From JAXLXE01 sp046328115 (GTDB lineage Bacteria; Chloroflexota; UBA6077; JACCZL01), in assembly GCA_046328115.1 (NCBI GenBank), contig JAXLXE010000003.1:434001-498000 (forward strand): a DNA stretch of 64,000 nucleotides. The letters run 5' to 3'. Made by a program: the position numbers and the translations under genes. Shown one piece after another: positions 9,853-18,732 of this stretch (its first letter is position 1; each line of letters starts with the position of its first letter). The notes under the pieces are model-generated. The model was not told where the DNA came from. It did no database searches and worked only from the letters and a program-made list of their open reading frames with translations.

Positions 9853-10667
9853 TCATGTAGGCCACCCACTTGCATGTTGGTGTAGGCCACTTAGCTGAGT
9901 GCGGGCACCTCCTCGTTTTGTGTGTCGGACCCTCCTCCGATTTTGCTTGCGGCCTCGTTGCCGGTAGCTCTCGCCGCGGATCACCACCGTTTGGCAGTGA
10001 TGGGTCAACCGGCCCAGCGCCGCGTTGGCCAGTAGCGGGTTGCCGAACGCCTCCGGCCACTCCGCCAGGGCTCGGTTGCTCGTCAGCAGCAGCGGCTTGC
10101 GCTCGTACCGTTCGCGAATCAGCTCATACAGATCCTCCGCCAGCTCCGTCGTCAGGGGCCGCAGCCCCACGTCATCCAGCGCCAGCACGTCCACCTGCAG
10201 CAGCCGCAGCCGCCGCCGGTACGTCCCATCCCCCCGACTGGCCTGCAGGTCTGTCAGCACCCGCGCCGCCGTACAAACCCGCTGTAGCCACGCTTGAGCG
10301 CTTCGATCACCAACCCGTTCATCAGATGGCTCTTGCCCACCCCGGGCCGGTCCCGCCAGGATGATGTTCTGCGCCCGCGCCACGAACTGCGCGGTCCCCA
10401 GCGCCTCGACCGTCCGCCGCGAGAGCGCCGCACCGCCCCGAAGTCGAACGATGCCAGCGTCTTGGCGGGATCTACGCCAGCTTCGCTGATCCGTCGATCC
10501 AGCCGCGTGTGATCCCGCCGCTCCAGCTCATCGTCCAGGAGGATCCCCAGGAACTCGGTGGGCTCCCACTGCTCGCGCGTGGCCTGCTGGGCCCGCGTCT
10601 CCAGCGTCTCGAGCATGCCCGAGAGCCGCAGCCGCCGTAGCTTGGGGAGGAGGGAATGATTCAACAT
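9853..10667 (-). pseudogene. istB: IS21 transposition helper ATPase IstB, frameshifted
   Basis: Typical IstB text is visible: LPKLRRLRLSGMLETLETRA at the start, a Walker A region (PGVGKSHLMNGLVIEALKRGY) and Walker B (VDVLALDDVGLRPL), then the LLLTSNRALAEWPEAFGN sensor region. At least two frame changes near 10270-10450 separate them, including one inside the Walker A neighbourhood, so the ATPase cannot be made as written. It follows istA, as in other IS21 elements. Confidence 0.78.
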
Positions 10668-10821
10668 CCGAGCACCTCCGAATCGAAGAACTCGCTGGCG
10701 GATCGCTCGAAGGTGTACGGCGCCGTGGGCGCAGCCTCGGTGCGCGGTGCCTCGGCCGCGCTGGCTGGGAGCGCCTCACGGTCCAGCGCCGCGTTCAGAA
10801 TCTGCTTGATCCGGCGGTAGC

Positions 10822-12232
10822 TCATGTCACGTAATGGCGCGCCCGCGCGCACGCTGCCTCCAGCCGGGTCTTGCCCACCGTCTCCACCAGCCGGAGCACC
10901 GCCTGCACCGAGCGCAGCCGATCCAGCGGCCGTTCCGCCAGTAGCTCCTCCACCACCGCCAGGGTCGCCGGGCCGATCGTGCGGGCCAGCTCACGGCAGT
11001 ACTGGGGGTGCGCTCCAGATACGCCGCCTTCTCCGTGGGTAGTCGGCCGATCGCGTTCGCCACCGCCCCGGCCGTGGGCGCGTGGGTGGGTGGCCACCAG
11101 CTCGGTACCGGCGAACAACTGCACCACTCTGGTCAGGATCCAGGCTTCCAGCCGTTGTCCGACGTAACGGTACGGCGCAGAGTAGTAGCTCCCGTCAAGG
11201 GTGACGTGGCAATCAGGATGCACGCGCACCGTCCTGATCTCGATCAGGTCGAACGGCGTCGGGGAAGCGGTGTCAGCGCCGCGCGCTCCTCCGCCTCGAA
11301 AAGGGCCAACGGCGCACGGCGGGTGGTGCCGTGATCGCGGGTGCCGCCTGCTCGCGGACCCAGCGCTGGAGCGCAGCGTTGGCGTCCCGCAGATCGGTGA
11401 ACTCGTGCGCTGGCAGAAAGCTCCGCTTCACGAAGTGCACCCCGCTTTCCACCTTCCCTTTGTGCTCAGGCGTTCGCGGCCGAGTGGGGCTGATGGTGAA
11501 GCCGTAGTGCTGGGCGCAGCGGCGGTACGCTTCGCCCAGCACGGGATCGTGCAGGGTGGCTCGCAGCACGGCCGCTTTGAGGTTGTCGGGTACCACCGTG
11601 CGCGGCACCCCGCCGAACCAGGTGAACGCGCGGCGGTGGCAGGTGACCTTAGGCTTCGCCGAAGCCCGTCTGACGACGGTCCGGATCTTCTGGTCGAAGA
11701 CCAGCTCCGCGTACTGGTGGCGGCTATAGCCCAGGGTCATCACGAAGACCCAGGCCGTGCGGGCCAGGCCTGACGCGGGGTCCACCAGCGTGCCGCTGCC
11801 GAAATCAACCTGGGCCTGTTCGCCCGGCCGGTGTGCACCCGGACCACGACCCGCGGTTCGGGCGGGCGCAGGCGGTGGACGAAGCGCAGCACGGTGGCGT
11901 AGCTACCGTGTAACCGTGCTCGTCGCGGAGCCGATCGTAGATGGTCATGGCCTCGACGCCGGCCGTGACCCACGCGGCGATACGCTCACGGTACGGCTCG
12001 ACGAGAGAGCTGGTACGCGGAGGCGCGGGTGGCGGCCTCGAGACGGGCGACCAGCTCCGACGGTTCGGGCAGGGGCGTGGCCGATCGAGGTAGCCGGCCT
12101 CGTTGGCCAGGGTGGCGTATTTGCTGACGGTCATGCGCGCGAGGCCGAGGTCCCGGCGATGGTCCGCTGGCTGGCGCCGCTGCGCAGGTGATGGATCAGA
12201 TCACGAAGCACGTGCACGTGTAGTCGCTCCAC
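10822..12232 (-). pseudogene. istA: IS21 transposase IstA, frameshifted
   Basis: Read from a GTG at 12232 it starts VERLHVHVLRDLIHHLRSG with a helix-turn-helix (MTVSKYATLANEAG). It continues with the rve/DDE core (WVFVMTLGYSRHQYAELVFDQ; VPDNLKAAV; RPRTPEHKGKVESGVHFVK) and ends with the usual C-terminal domain (ARARHYVT). At least four frame changes interrupt it. Length and order are those of IstA. Confidence 0.78.
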
Positions 12233-12238
12233 AGAAAC

Positions 12239-12263
12239 CCTCCACGGCACACAACCGTGGAGG
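12239..12263. terminator. Hairpin at the IS21 istA-proximal end
   Basis: CCTCCACGG at 12239-12247 pairs perfectly with CCGTGGAGG at 12255-12263 around a 7-base loop, just outside the istA start. It could stop read-in transcription from the flank or hide the istA start; no T tract was seen. Confidence 0.45.
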
Positions 12264-12287
12264 ACGAGCCCGGGCCACCCCCGCGGG

Positions 12288-12431
12288 TGGCCTACACCCG
12301 GTGCTCATGGGTGGCCTAGATCACGTGCTCACGGGTGGCCTACACCCCGTGCACATGACTGGCCTACATCGGGTGCAAATCGCTGGCCTACACCCAGTGC
12401 ACATGGGTGGCCTATATACCAGTGCTCAATG
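12288..12431. repeat. Six 24-bp-spaced TGGCCTA repeats at the IS21 right end
   Basis: TGGCCTA starts at 12288, 12312, 12336, 12360, 12384 and 12408, an exact 24-base period, each with a related CACnnnGTGCnCAT-type tail. Inverted copies (GTAGGCCA) occur at the left end at 9857 and 9882. Multiple terminal repeats are a known IS21 feature and are probably transposase-binding sites. Confidence 0.85.
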
Positions 12432-12440
12432 ACACACCGC

Positions 12441-12596
12441 AAAGTGACCGGAGGGTATCGATCGGAGTGGGGCAGCCAGACCTCCGCGATTCTCACCAGC
12501 GTGCTGCAGACCGCGCGCAAACAAGGCCAGAATCTCTACGCCGCGATCCGAATGCTCTCCGGTCCCTCGCCACTGGTCGCTGCATACGCCAGCTGA
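12441..12596 (+). pseudogene. IS66 transposase copy B, C-terminal fragment
   Basis: After the IS21 duplication the coding continues KVTGGYRSEWGSQTSAILTS and ends with the SPLVAAYAS-stop tail shared with the other copies. It is the missing end of the gene at 6681-7934. Confidence 0.82.
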
Positions 12597-12604
12597 GTAG
12601 TTAC

Positions 12605-12972
12605 AGAGTGGCCCTGGTGGCCTCGCTTGGGTCCGTGCTTGCGGGCCCGGCGCTCGGCCCGGTTGGGTTTGAAGCCGGCCGACGGTGGCAGGCTGGAGTT
12701 ACCGGGCGTGACGGGCGGTTTGGTGAGCTCGTCGATCTTCGCCTCGAGCTCAGCGACGCGAGCGGTGAGTTGGACGACGAGCGCCTCGAGCCTGGCGATG
12801 GTCTCGCGCTGGACGAGGATGATATCGACGAGCTGCTCTCTGGGCAGCGCGAGCAGTGCGGCCCGATCAGCCGTGCCGCCAGGGTAGCGAATCAGGTCGT
12901 CGAGCGGTGCACTTCCGTCAAGTTCGTGTCATGTCTGTAACGCTGCCCGTACGTGGGTAGGTGAGTAGTTGC
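12605..12972 (-). mobile_element. Truncated inverted IS66 fragment (copy C)
   Basis: About 368 bases matching the left part of IS66 in reverse, ending with the left inverted repeat GGTGAGTAGTTGC near 12972. It holds only the N-terminal transposase codons, its start codon is changed to ACG (12885-12887), and it stops abruptly at the copy B right end. It marks a deletion or recombination joint between two IS66 copies. Confidence 0.8.
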
Positions 12973-13101
12973 GTTTGATGAGGGGAGGCTGGAAACGGGG
13001 AACGGCCGCTTTGGGACAGTAGCGCCCGGAAGGGCCACACGCTGAAGCGCACCACTACCGCGCCAGCCTCCTACTCTACACCCGGGAACTATCACTCCCC
13101 G

Positions 13102-15105
13102 CTAGCGGACAGAAATAGCAGCGGCCAGCACTTGCTCACTCCACTCGCCGCGCACTCTGCCCAACCGATGCTCAACTTCGTACGTCCCGACCACCGCAGG
13201 CGACGTCAATTCAACCACGAAATCCGCCCCGCCGCCCACGGGCACGACTGTGGTCAAGGGTACGATCAGCTCCGGGGAAGCCGAGCCGTTCCCGTAAGCT
13301 CCATCACGTACCGCCCGCCTCCCAACCATGCCCACAGTATCCGAATCCACTCGCCTTACCTGGACACCCAATACGACGGCCGCCTCACCGCTGTCACTCC
13401 AAACATCCTCCCCCAGATTACGCACTGTCACCGCGTATCGCTTACGCTCAGAAGGCTTCCACCTAAACGGCACATCGGAAATGAACAGGCCAGCCCAAGC
13501 AGCCAACCGACCCGTCTCAACACCACATCCGCGCACTGCTGCCGATGACTCGGCTATCGCCCGCAACACAACGATCCCATACGCCGAGTCCGAAATCACC
13601 ACACACTCGCCGCCGACCGGCCCGGACGTCTCTCGGTACATCACCCTAGGCCCCGTCGCGGCGGGCGAGCTCAATGATAGCCAACCCCACAAATCAATGG
13701 CCCGGAAACTGGCTATGGACAGCAACACCACAACGCCCGCCAAACCGGCCAATTGCCCACGATGCCGAACCAACACCCACCCAACTACCATCAGACCCGG
13801 ACCAATCCAACCGGCCAGCTTGAAGACGGCGTAATTCACATTCCCAGTCACCCCCAAGGACCATGTAGCTGCGGCGAACGAGCAACCGGCCAACACCGCC
13901 GCCGCCGCTCCCTCCAGGCGCCCTCTCATGCAAACTCTCCGTCGGCCGAGCTCGTGTCGATTCTCAGCGACATAACATGCGACACATGCTACAAGAAACA
14001 AACTCCAAGTCGGCAATAGCCAATATCCATTTGGGCTCCCATGAACAATAGTCCACCACGCGTCCCACGGGTCCGCAAGCTGTACTCCAAGTGGATTCCA
14101 ACCCACCAGCGATCCACTTTGATGCACGAGAAACCTCACAACCTCGAACCGAGTCGATAAAACAACAACCACGGCACCAACTAGCACCGCCGCACCGCAG
14201 ATGACTAGATCCTTCACTCGAAGGCCGACTATCGCGCAACAAGCTAAATAAAATGGCGTCGCAAGTAAGAATTCGGGATACCCAGCCGCGATCAGAAATC
14301 CCGTTGCTCCCCAAAACCATGCAGATGTTCTTTTCGCGTCTATATATCGCACCCACCAGACCGCACTAGTCACAAGTAATATGGCAAAGGCTTGGTTCAC
14401 CTGTCCACCCACTCGTGCCGACACCAAGCTCATGCTTCCGATGCCTGCCAGCGACATAATTACTCGCGCAGTGATCGGCGCCTCTTTGCCAAGTATATCG
14501 ATCATCAATATGAGAGCCAGCACGTACTGCAGAATGGCAATTCTGTATATCCATTGTATATCTACGCCCGATCCGATCATAGTTGGAATAAACACAGGAG
14601 CAATGGCAGATCCTCTTGTGAATCTGCAATTCTCAACTATCCCCAATACAAAACTAGCAATCTGCCGGTCGCCAATATGTTTCCCGATCCAGTCTGTGTT
14701 AAATGCCATAGCCCCGCACGCCGCATACAAGTACGGATCTCCCGGTAGCGATGCGAATACAATGCCTCGCAGTACAATTAGAACTAGAGTAACCAATAGA
14801 ATGCAGACGATAATACTCCGCCATTCCGCGACTTGGTGTTGTATAGTTATCGTAGCTATAGCAGTGAACCCTGCCCCAAACAGAATGATAGTCATTACTG
14901 CTACGGAATAACTGGTCGCAGCATGCCACATGAGCGTAAACATTATGGCGAATGTCAGCCATCCAATCAGGCACCGCGCGGCTCCGATTCTCCATACGTT
15001 TGCACTAGTCCTGCCCGGAACAACCACAACGCCTGCCCCCGCGTACGCGGCAAGAAGCATTGCAAGAACGAACGGAATCGTAATTATGTCAATAAGGCTG
15101 TCCAT
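13102..15105 (-). CDS. Polytopic membrane protein with a C-terminal beta-sandwich (FW/Ig-like) domain, probable surface-glycan function
   Basis: 667 residues. Roughly the first 470 contain about ten to twelve hydrophobic segments, like membrane glycosyltransferase or polymerase proteins (GT39/O-antigen type), but I see no diagnostic motif. The last ~110 residues form an extracytoplasmic-looking domain with a WKPSERKRYAVTVRN ... DVWSDSG pattern and a GTYEVEHRL strand, which resembles Nbr1-FW-like or related Ig-like folds. GC content is lower than in the flanking genes, common in surface-polysaccharide loci. It leads the distal part of a minus-strand glycan cluster and lies next to an IS wreck. 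The exact activity is unknown. Confidence 0.65.
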   Translation of the reverse strand: MDSLIDIITIPFVLAMLLAAYAGAGVVVVPGRTSANVWRIGAARCLIGWLTFAIMFTLMWHAATSYSVAVMTIILFGAGFTAIATITIQHQVAEWRSIIVCILLVTLVLIVLRGIVFASLPGDPYLYAACGAMAFNTDWIGKHIGDRQIASFVLGIVENCRFTRGSAIAPVFIPTMIGSGVDIQWIYRIAILQYVLALILMIDILGKEAPITARVIMSLAGIGSMSLVSARVGGQVNQAFAILLVTSAVWWVRYIDAKRTSAWFWGATGFLIAAGYPEFLLATPFYLACCAIVGLRVKDLVICGAAVLVGAVVVVLSTRFEVVRFLVHQSGSLVGWNPLGVQLADPWDAWWTIVHGSPNGYWLLPTWSLFLVACVACYVAENRHELGRRRVCMRGRLEGAAAAVLAGCSFAAATWSLGVTGNVNYAVFKLAGWIGPGLMVVGWVLVRHRGQLAGLAGVVVLLSIASFRAIDLWGWLSLSSPAATGPRVMYRETSGPVGGECVVISDSAYGIVVLRAIAESSAAVRGCGVETGRLAAWAGLFISDVPFRWKPSERKRYAVTVRNLGEDVWSDSGEAAVVLGVQVRRVDSDTVGMVGRRAVRDGAYGNGSASPELIVPLTTVVPVGGGADFVVELTSPAVVGTYEVEHRLGRVRGEWSEQVLAAAISVR

Positions 15106-15572
15106 GTTGCCTCACAGTACATCAGTCCCGGAGCCACTCGACCACGTGGGTAGACCTTTCGTCACTGCGTCAACCTTCTATTCGACTTTGCTTCTCCCAC
15201 TCGTCGATCGTCCATACGCCTAACCCGCAAATCTCATCTTCCATTGCCATCGGCGTAACAATTCCATGCTTGCATTGAATCGACCACCATGAGTACACCC
15301 GTTAGCACCCACTGTTGCGCGGTGGGTCTGTGACTACGCCCGCCCGACTCGCCAGCATCGCTGCACACCACAACCTCCCCAGCCCGAGCGATTGCTCACC
15401 GAGCGCTGCATGTATCAGGAGCTCCAGAGTGCCCGAGTCACCCGATAAGCAACCAATGAAATAATGTCTGGACAGGTATAGGCGATTACTGTACGTGAAC
15501 GAGTTTGGATGGACGGCAGATAGGGTGCTGGTGATGGTGGCTGGCTTGTGGTCGCGGTGATGGCGGCAGTGT
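15106..15572. other. Intergenic gap within the glycan cluster
   Basis: No frame here shows a recognisable protein or RNA. Base composition is AT-richer than the surroundings. It may hold the promoter for the membrane-protein gene at 15105. Confidence 0.4.
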
Positions 15573-16532
15573 TCATGGGACTCCTGTTGCATAGTGTGCT
15601 TGGAATTGGGGGGGCAGCGAGTCGAGCCACTGGAGCAGGTGGTCCAATCCGTCGGAGACGGTGACACGTGGGGTCCAACCCAGGTAGCGTTTCGCCTGAG
15701 ATGGGTCAGCCACCCAGGTGGCGGTGTCCCAGGATCTGGGTGCGAGGGTCGCCCAGCGCGGCCGTTCGAGGATCGCGTAGCGTGTCTGTACATGGGCTAT
15801 GAGGTCTGCGAGGCTGGTTTGGGTGCCGGAGCCGACGTTGAGGATGAGCCCAGACGTGTCCTGGAGCGTGCTTGCGCGAACGAAGGCTTCCACTACGTCC
15901 GAGACGTGGACGAAGTCACGCGCTGTCGCGGGGTCCGTGAGTGGCGGCAGGGTTTGGCGTCGTACGTGGGTGGCCAGCGTGGGCATCAGGCGAGTTGGTT
16001 TTTCATACGGCCCGTAAACAGAGTAGAGACGCAGAGTGATCGCGGTTATCCCGTGCTCGCGAGCGTACTGACGGCAGAACATGGTCGCTGCAGCTTTAGA
16101 GGCCGCGTAGGTGCTGTTCGGATCGAGGGGGTCGCATTCTTTCGGGGCGTCGGGTTTGAGGCCGTACTCGGATGATGAGCCGGCATTTACGAAGCTCTTG
16201 ACATTTGCCGCGTGCGCCGCGAGGAGGACGTGCGCGGTGCCCTGGACATTCGTTTGGAGGATGGCTAGATGATCTTGTTGCGTTGGGTATGCGCCTTGTG
16301 CTGCGAGGTGAAACACGTGGTCAGGCTGGATGGACTGGAGGCAGGCGCGCAGAGCCACGAAGTTGTTGAGCTCAACGTACTGCGGGGTGAGCTTCTCCCA
16401 GATTGAGGCGAGGCGCCACGGGACGGGCGCGTCCGGACGCACTAGCACATGCGTCTGGTGCCCGTCGGCGACCAGCCGATGCACGAGGTTTGCGCCGACG
16501 AATCCGGCTCCGCCGGTAACGAACACCCGCAC
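15573..16532 (-). CDS. NAD(P)-dependent nucleotide-sugar epimerase/dehydratase (extended SDR)
   Basis: 319 residues. The N-terminal Rossmann motif GGAGFVG is at residues 7-13. The catalytic set is complete: Ser-rich SSSEYG at 119-124, Tyr142 and Lys146 in TYAASK. The LRLYSVYGPYEKP and ARDFVHVSDVVEAF stretches are typical of sugar-nucleotide epimerases, 4,6-dehydratases and 4-reductases. It should modify an NDP-sugar for a surface glycan; the exact sugar is not readable. It sits 6 bases after the sulfotransferase gene, so the two are probably one operon. Confidence 0.88.
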   Translation of the reverse strand: MRVFVTGGAGFVGANLVHRLVADGHQTHVLVRPDAPVPWRLASIWEKLTPQYVELNNFVALRACLQSIQPDHVFHLAAQGAYPTQQDHLAILQTNVQGTAHVLLAAHAANVKSFVNAGSSSEYGLKPDAPKECDPLDPNSTYAASKAAATMFCRQYAREHGITAITLRLYSVYGPYEKPTRLMPTLATHVRRQTLPPLTDPATARDFVHVSDVVEAFVRASTLQDTSGLILNVGSGTQTSLADLIAHVQTRYAILERPRWATLAPRSWDTATWVADPSQAKRYLGWTPRVTVSDGLDHLLQWLDSLPPQFQAHYATGVP

Positions 16533-16538
16533 AGACTG

Positions 16539-17459
16539 TTACAGGAAGTCCGCGTAGCCGAAGGTCTCGATGTACTGCCCGCAGCGCAGCCGGATGGCGG
16601 CCTGCTCCGCTGTGGACAATTCTTTGGCTGTGGCGAGGTTCGCTTCGGGCGTCGGCGTTCGGATGGTCCCCCACGGATACACCTGCTCGAGTCGTTCACC
16701 GTTGTAGCTCGTGTATCCGAGGCTGTCGGGAATGGTCAGGGAGAGCTGCTCGCACAGTGCACCGAGCGTGCCCCGTGGATCAGCCATCACGTCTTCGGCG
16801 CGCAAGATATGAACCCGCGCAGGATCCATACGCTGATACAGCTCGGCAAAGTACTGGTTGAGATTCCAGCAGAGGGTGTAAGTGTCCAATGACAGTGGCA
16901 TCGGACGCTTCTTGGTGTCAGCGTACGCTGCCCATGGATTGCGGACGATGTGCAGAATGTGCGCGTTGGGCAGATCGTCCAAGATCTTTCGGCCGTCGAC
17001 GACGACTACCGGGCTGTAACCGACGTACACAGACTCCGTGCCCGTCCGCCGGTAGTTTTTCCACGCGTCAAACGTAGCTCGAAAGAATGCCATAACCGCG
17101 CTCCCACGATCCGCGTGATCGCCCAGATGTCGACAGAACGCTTCAGCGCGCTCTTGGTCGGAAAGATCGAACCCCGCGTGGCGAAACTTGCTCACGTGCG
17201 GTGTTTTTGAGCGAACTTTGGCTTCTTCGTCGATAATCGCGTGGTACTTTGCCTCCGGTGACAGGCTGGTTAACAGTTCTGGCCAGCGGTATTTGATTGG
17301 GAAGAGCGAGCTGAGGTGATCGACCACGTAGCGGGTGCCGAGCTGCGACTCGAACGGGTACACGAATAACTCGGGATGGCCATCCAGAAATCGATGGGTC
17401 GTGTTTCCGCCATTTTCGTACATCGCAGAGATCATCAATAGGCGGGTGGAGTCGATCAA
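16539..17459 (-). CDS. Sulfotransferase family protein
   Basis: 306 residues. An N-terminal GNTTHRFLDGHPELFVYP segment (residues 18-35) occupies the place of the 5'-phosphosulfate loop, and VRNPWAAYADTKK (172-184) matches the 3'-phosphate-binding region of PAPS-dependent sulfotransferases. Length is usual. By family it would transfer sulfate from PAPS to a hydroxyl or amine, here probably on a surface glycan, given the epimerase and glycosyltransferase neighbours. The 5'-loop is divergent (no classical PRSGTT), so the acceptor and even the donor remain inferred. Confidence 0.78.
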   Translation of the reverse strand: MIDSTRLLMISAMYENGGNTTHRFLDGHPELFVYPFESQLGTRYVVDHLSSLFPIKYRWPELLTSLSPEAKYHAIIDEEAKVRSKTPHVSKFRHAGFDLSDQERAEAFCRHLGDHADRGSAVMAFFRATFDAWKNYRRTGTESVYVGYSPVVVVDGRKILDDLPNAHILHIVRNPWAAYADTKKRPMPLSLDTYTLCWNLNQYFAELYQRMDPARVHILRAEDVMADPRGTLGALCEQLSLTIPDSLGYTSYNGERLEQVYPWGTIRTPTPEANLATAKELSTAEQAAIRLRCGQYIETFGYADFL

Positions 17460-17478
17460 AATAGGCCTCCTGTGATCA

Positions 17479-18732
17479 TCAACCTGGCTGCCGCGACATG
17501 CGCTGTGTGTGTCGCGGATGTCTGAATGCGTAGAACACGTCGCGCGTGCGCCGGGCCCCCGCCCGGCCGACGGTAGCCGGCAGGCCCGTCATCATCGTGA
17601 CAGGTGCCCAGTCAATCGCGAATATCTGATTCCCCTGCGGCCAGTACACGCTGCCCAGGAGCTCGCCGGTGACGATGTTGATTGCATGCACGCCGCACCG
17701 TGCCGACGCGGCGTCCAGCCCCGGCGCGTAGCGCTGATACCGCGGAATCACCCGCGAGGTGCCAACGAACGCGATGTCACCCTGTAGGCACAGGCCGCGC
17801 GTCCATCCTGGGAGACGGTGTGCCACGATGACCTTGCCACCGCGGACGACGACGAGCTCGCCATAGCCGCTGTTGTCAATCCAGACCTCTCCGCTGTGGA
17901 GGCGCGCTGAGTGCGGGCGTGTGAGCCCCCACGCCACGGGTTCCCGCGTGTCGCCGGCGAACAGTACGCCTCGTCGATCGACCGGGAAGTTGAGATGCCC
18001 GGGGCGGCGTGCCGAAGCGCGCTCGGCCGACGCGGTGAAGTAGGAATTCGCGAGTGTCGTCCCTGGCGCTATTGAGTTCAACTGGATGTAATTACGGTCA
18101 GTCCGTGGTGCGCCGTCCGACTCCATCGTCCGCGGCCACCAGACCAGTTCTGCGCGTTCGTCATCCCCAAGCAACACCACAGCGTTGAATCCCACAGCAT
18201 TCGCGTGAAGCTCTCCATTGATCAACGCGAGATCATGGAGGTAGAAGCTACCGGGCAGGATGCGCGAGCCGACCGGGACCAATGGGCGACCGTCCAGGCG
18301 GGTGAGATGGGTCTCTCTCCGCTCGTGAAGCCCCTCGCACGGCGCCAGCGTCACGACCTGGTTCGGATTGCGGGTGCACGCGATGTGAACGAGAGAACGC
18401 TCTCGGTCAACCACGAGTCCCGATGGGTGCGGCAGCCGGAGATAACTGAGCCGTGGCCGTCCCGCCAGCACGCTGAGTGCGAGGACGAGGTGCTCGTATT
18501 CGCGCGTGACCAGCAGCGTGATACCCAACTGATCAAGCACGCGCCAAAAGCCGGCCGTGGCGCGATGCTCGTACAGGCCCTGGTCGGCGTCGGATGCGGC
18601 TTCGGTCCACGCGACGACCGACTCGGGATCGCGCCATTGCCGGTTGTGCTCATCCCAGCGTCTTTCCAGATCCGTGCTCTGGTCAGCCACGATGATCGCG
18701 ACGGAGCTGGAGCCACAATCCGAAGGCACCAC
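17479..18732 (-). CDS. DUF4915/TIGR03032-like protein
   Basis: 417 residues with hallmark strings of this family: RPGHLNFPVDRRGVLFAGD, LHSGEVWIDNSGYGELV, LPGWTRGLCLQGDIAFVGTS and a WPQGNQIFAIDW end. The repeating strand pattern suggests a beta-propeller. The biochemical role is unknown; in other genomes I recall it beside glycosyltransferases and sulfotransferases, which fits here. The annotated start overlaps the upstream glycosyltransferase end by about 50 bases, so a start further in, for instance near residue 15, is possible. Confidence 0.82.
   Translation of the reverse strand: MVPSDCGSSSVAIIVADQSTDLERRWDEHNRQWRDPESVVAWTEAASDADQGLYEHRATAGFWRVLDQLGITLLVTREYEHLVLALSVLAGRPRLSYLRLPHPSGLVVDRERSLVHIACTRNPNQVVTLAPCEGLHERRETHLTRLDGRPLVPVGSRILPGSFYLHDLALINGELHANAVGFNAVVLLGDDERAELVWWPRTMESDGAPRTDRNYIQLNSIAPGTTLANSYFTASAERASARRPGHLNFPVDRRGVLFAGDTREPVAWGLTRPHSARLHSGEVWIDNSGYGELVVVRGGKVIVAHRLPGWTRGLCLQGDIAFVGTSRVIPRYQRYAPGLDAASARCGVHAINIVTGELLGSVYWPQGNQIFAIDWAPVTMMTGLPATVGRAGARRTRDVFYAFRHPRHTQRMSRQPG

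Larger units (their letters stand above)
7935..12434 (-). mobile_element. IS21-family insertion sequence (istAB), itself carrying an ISL3 element
   Basis: The ends are TGTCAATTTGCAC at 7935 and, inverted, TGTCATTGAGCAC at 12434: the TGT...ACA termini of IS21. CACCGC occurs directly outside both ends (7929-7934 and 12435-12440), and joining the flanks at one copy restores the IS66 reading seen in copy A. Two GTAGGCCA-type units lie at the left end and six exact 24-bp-spaced units at the right end, another IS21 trait. istA and istB lie on the minus strand. Confidence 0.9.
6582..12604 (+). mobile_element. IS66-family insertion sequence, copy B, split by an IS21 element
   Basis: The left end GTAACTACTCACC is at 6582 and the right end TGAGTAGTTAC at 12594-12604. 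Removing the IS21 insert and one copy of its 6-bp duplication leaves about 1517 bp, matching copy A. The flanking 8-mers (TCACCTGC left, AGAGTGGC right) do not match, so at least one flank has been rearranged; the right flank is a piece of another, inverted IS66. Confidence 0.88.

Noticed and set aside
12288..12434. CRISPR array
   Set aside because: The 24-base units are contiguous and similar throughout, with no unique spacers, and they form the terminal repeats of an IS21 element.
13132..15223. Several plus-strand frames across the membrane-protein gene
   Set aside because: They are Pro/Thr/His-rich shadows of the hydrophobic minus-strand gene and show no motif.
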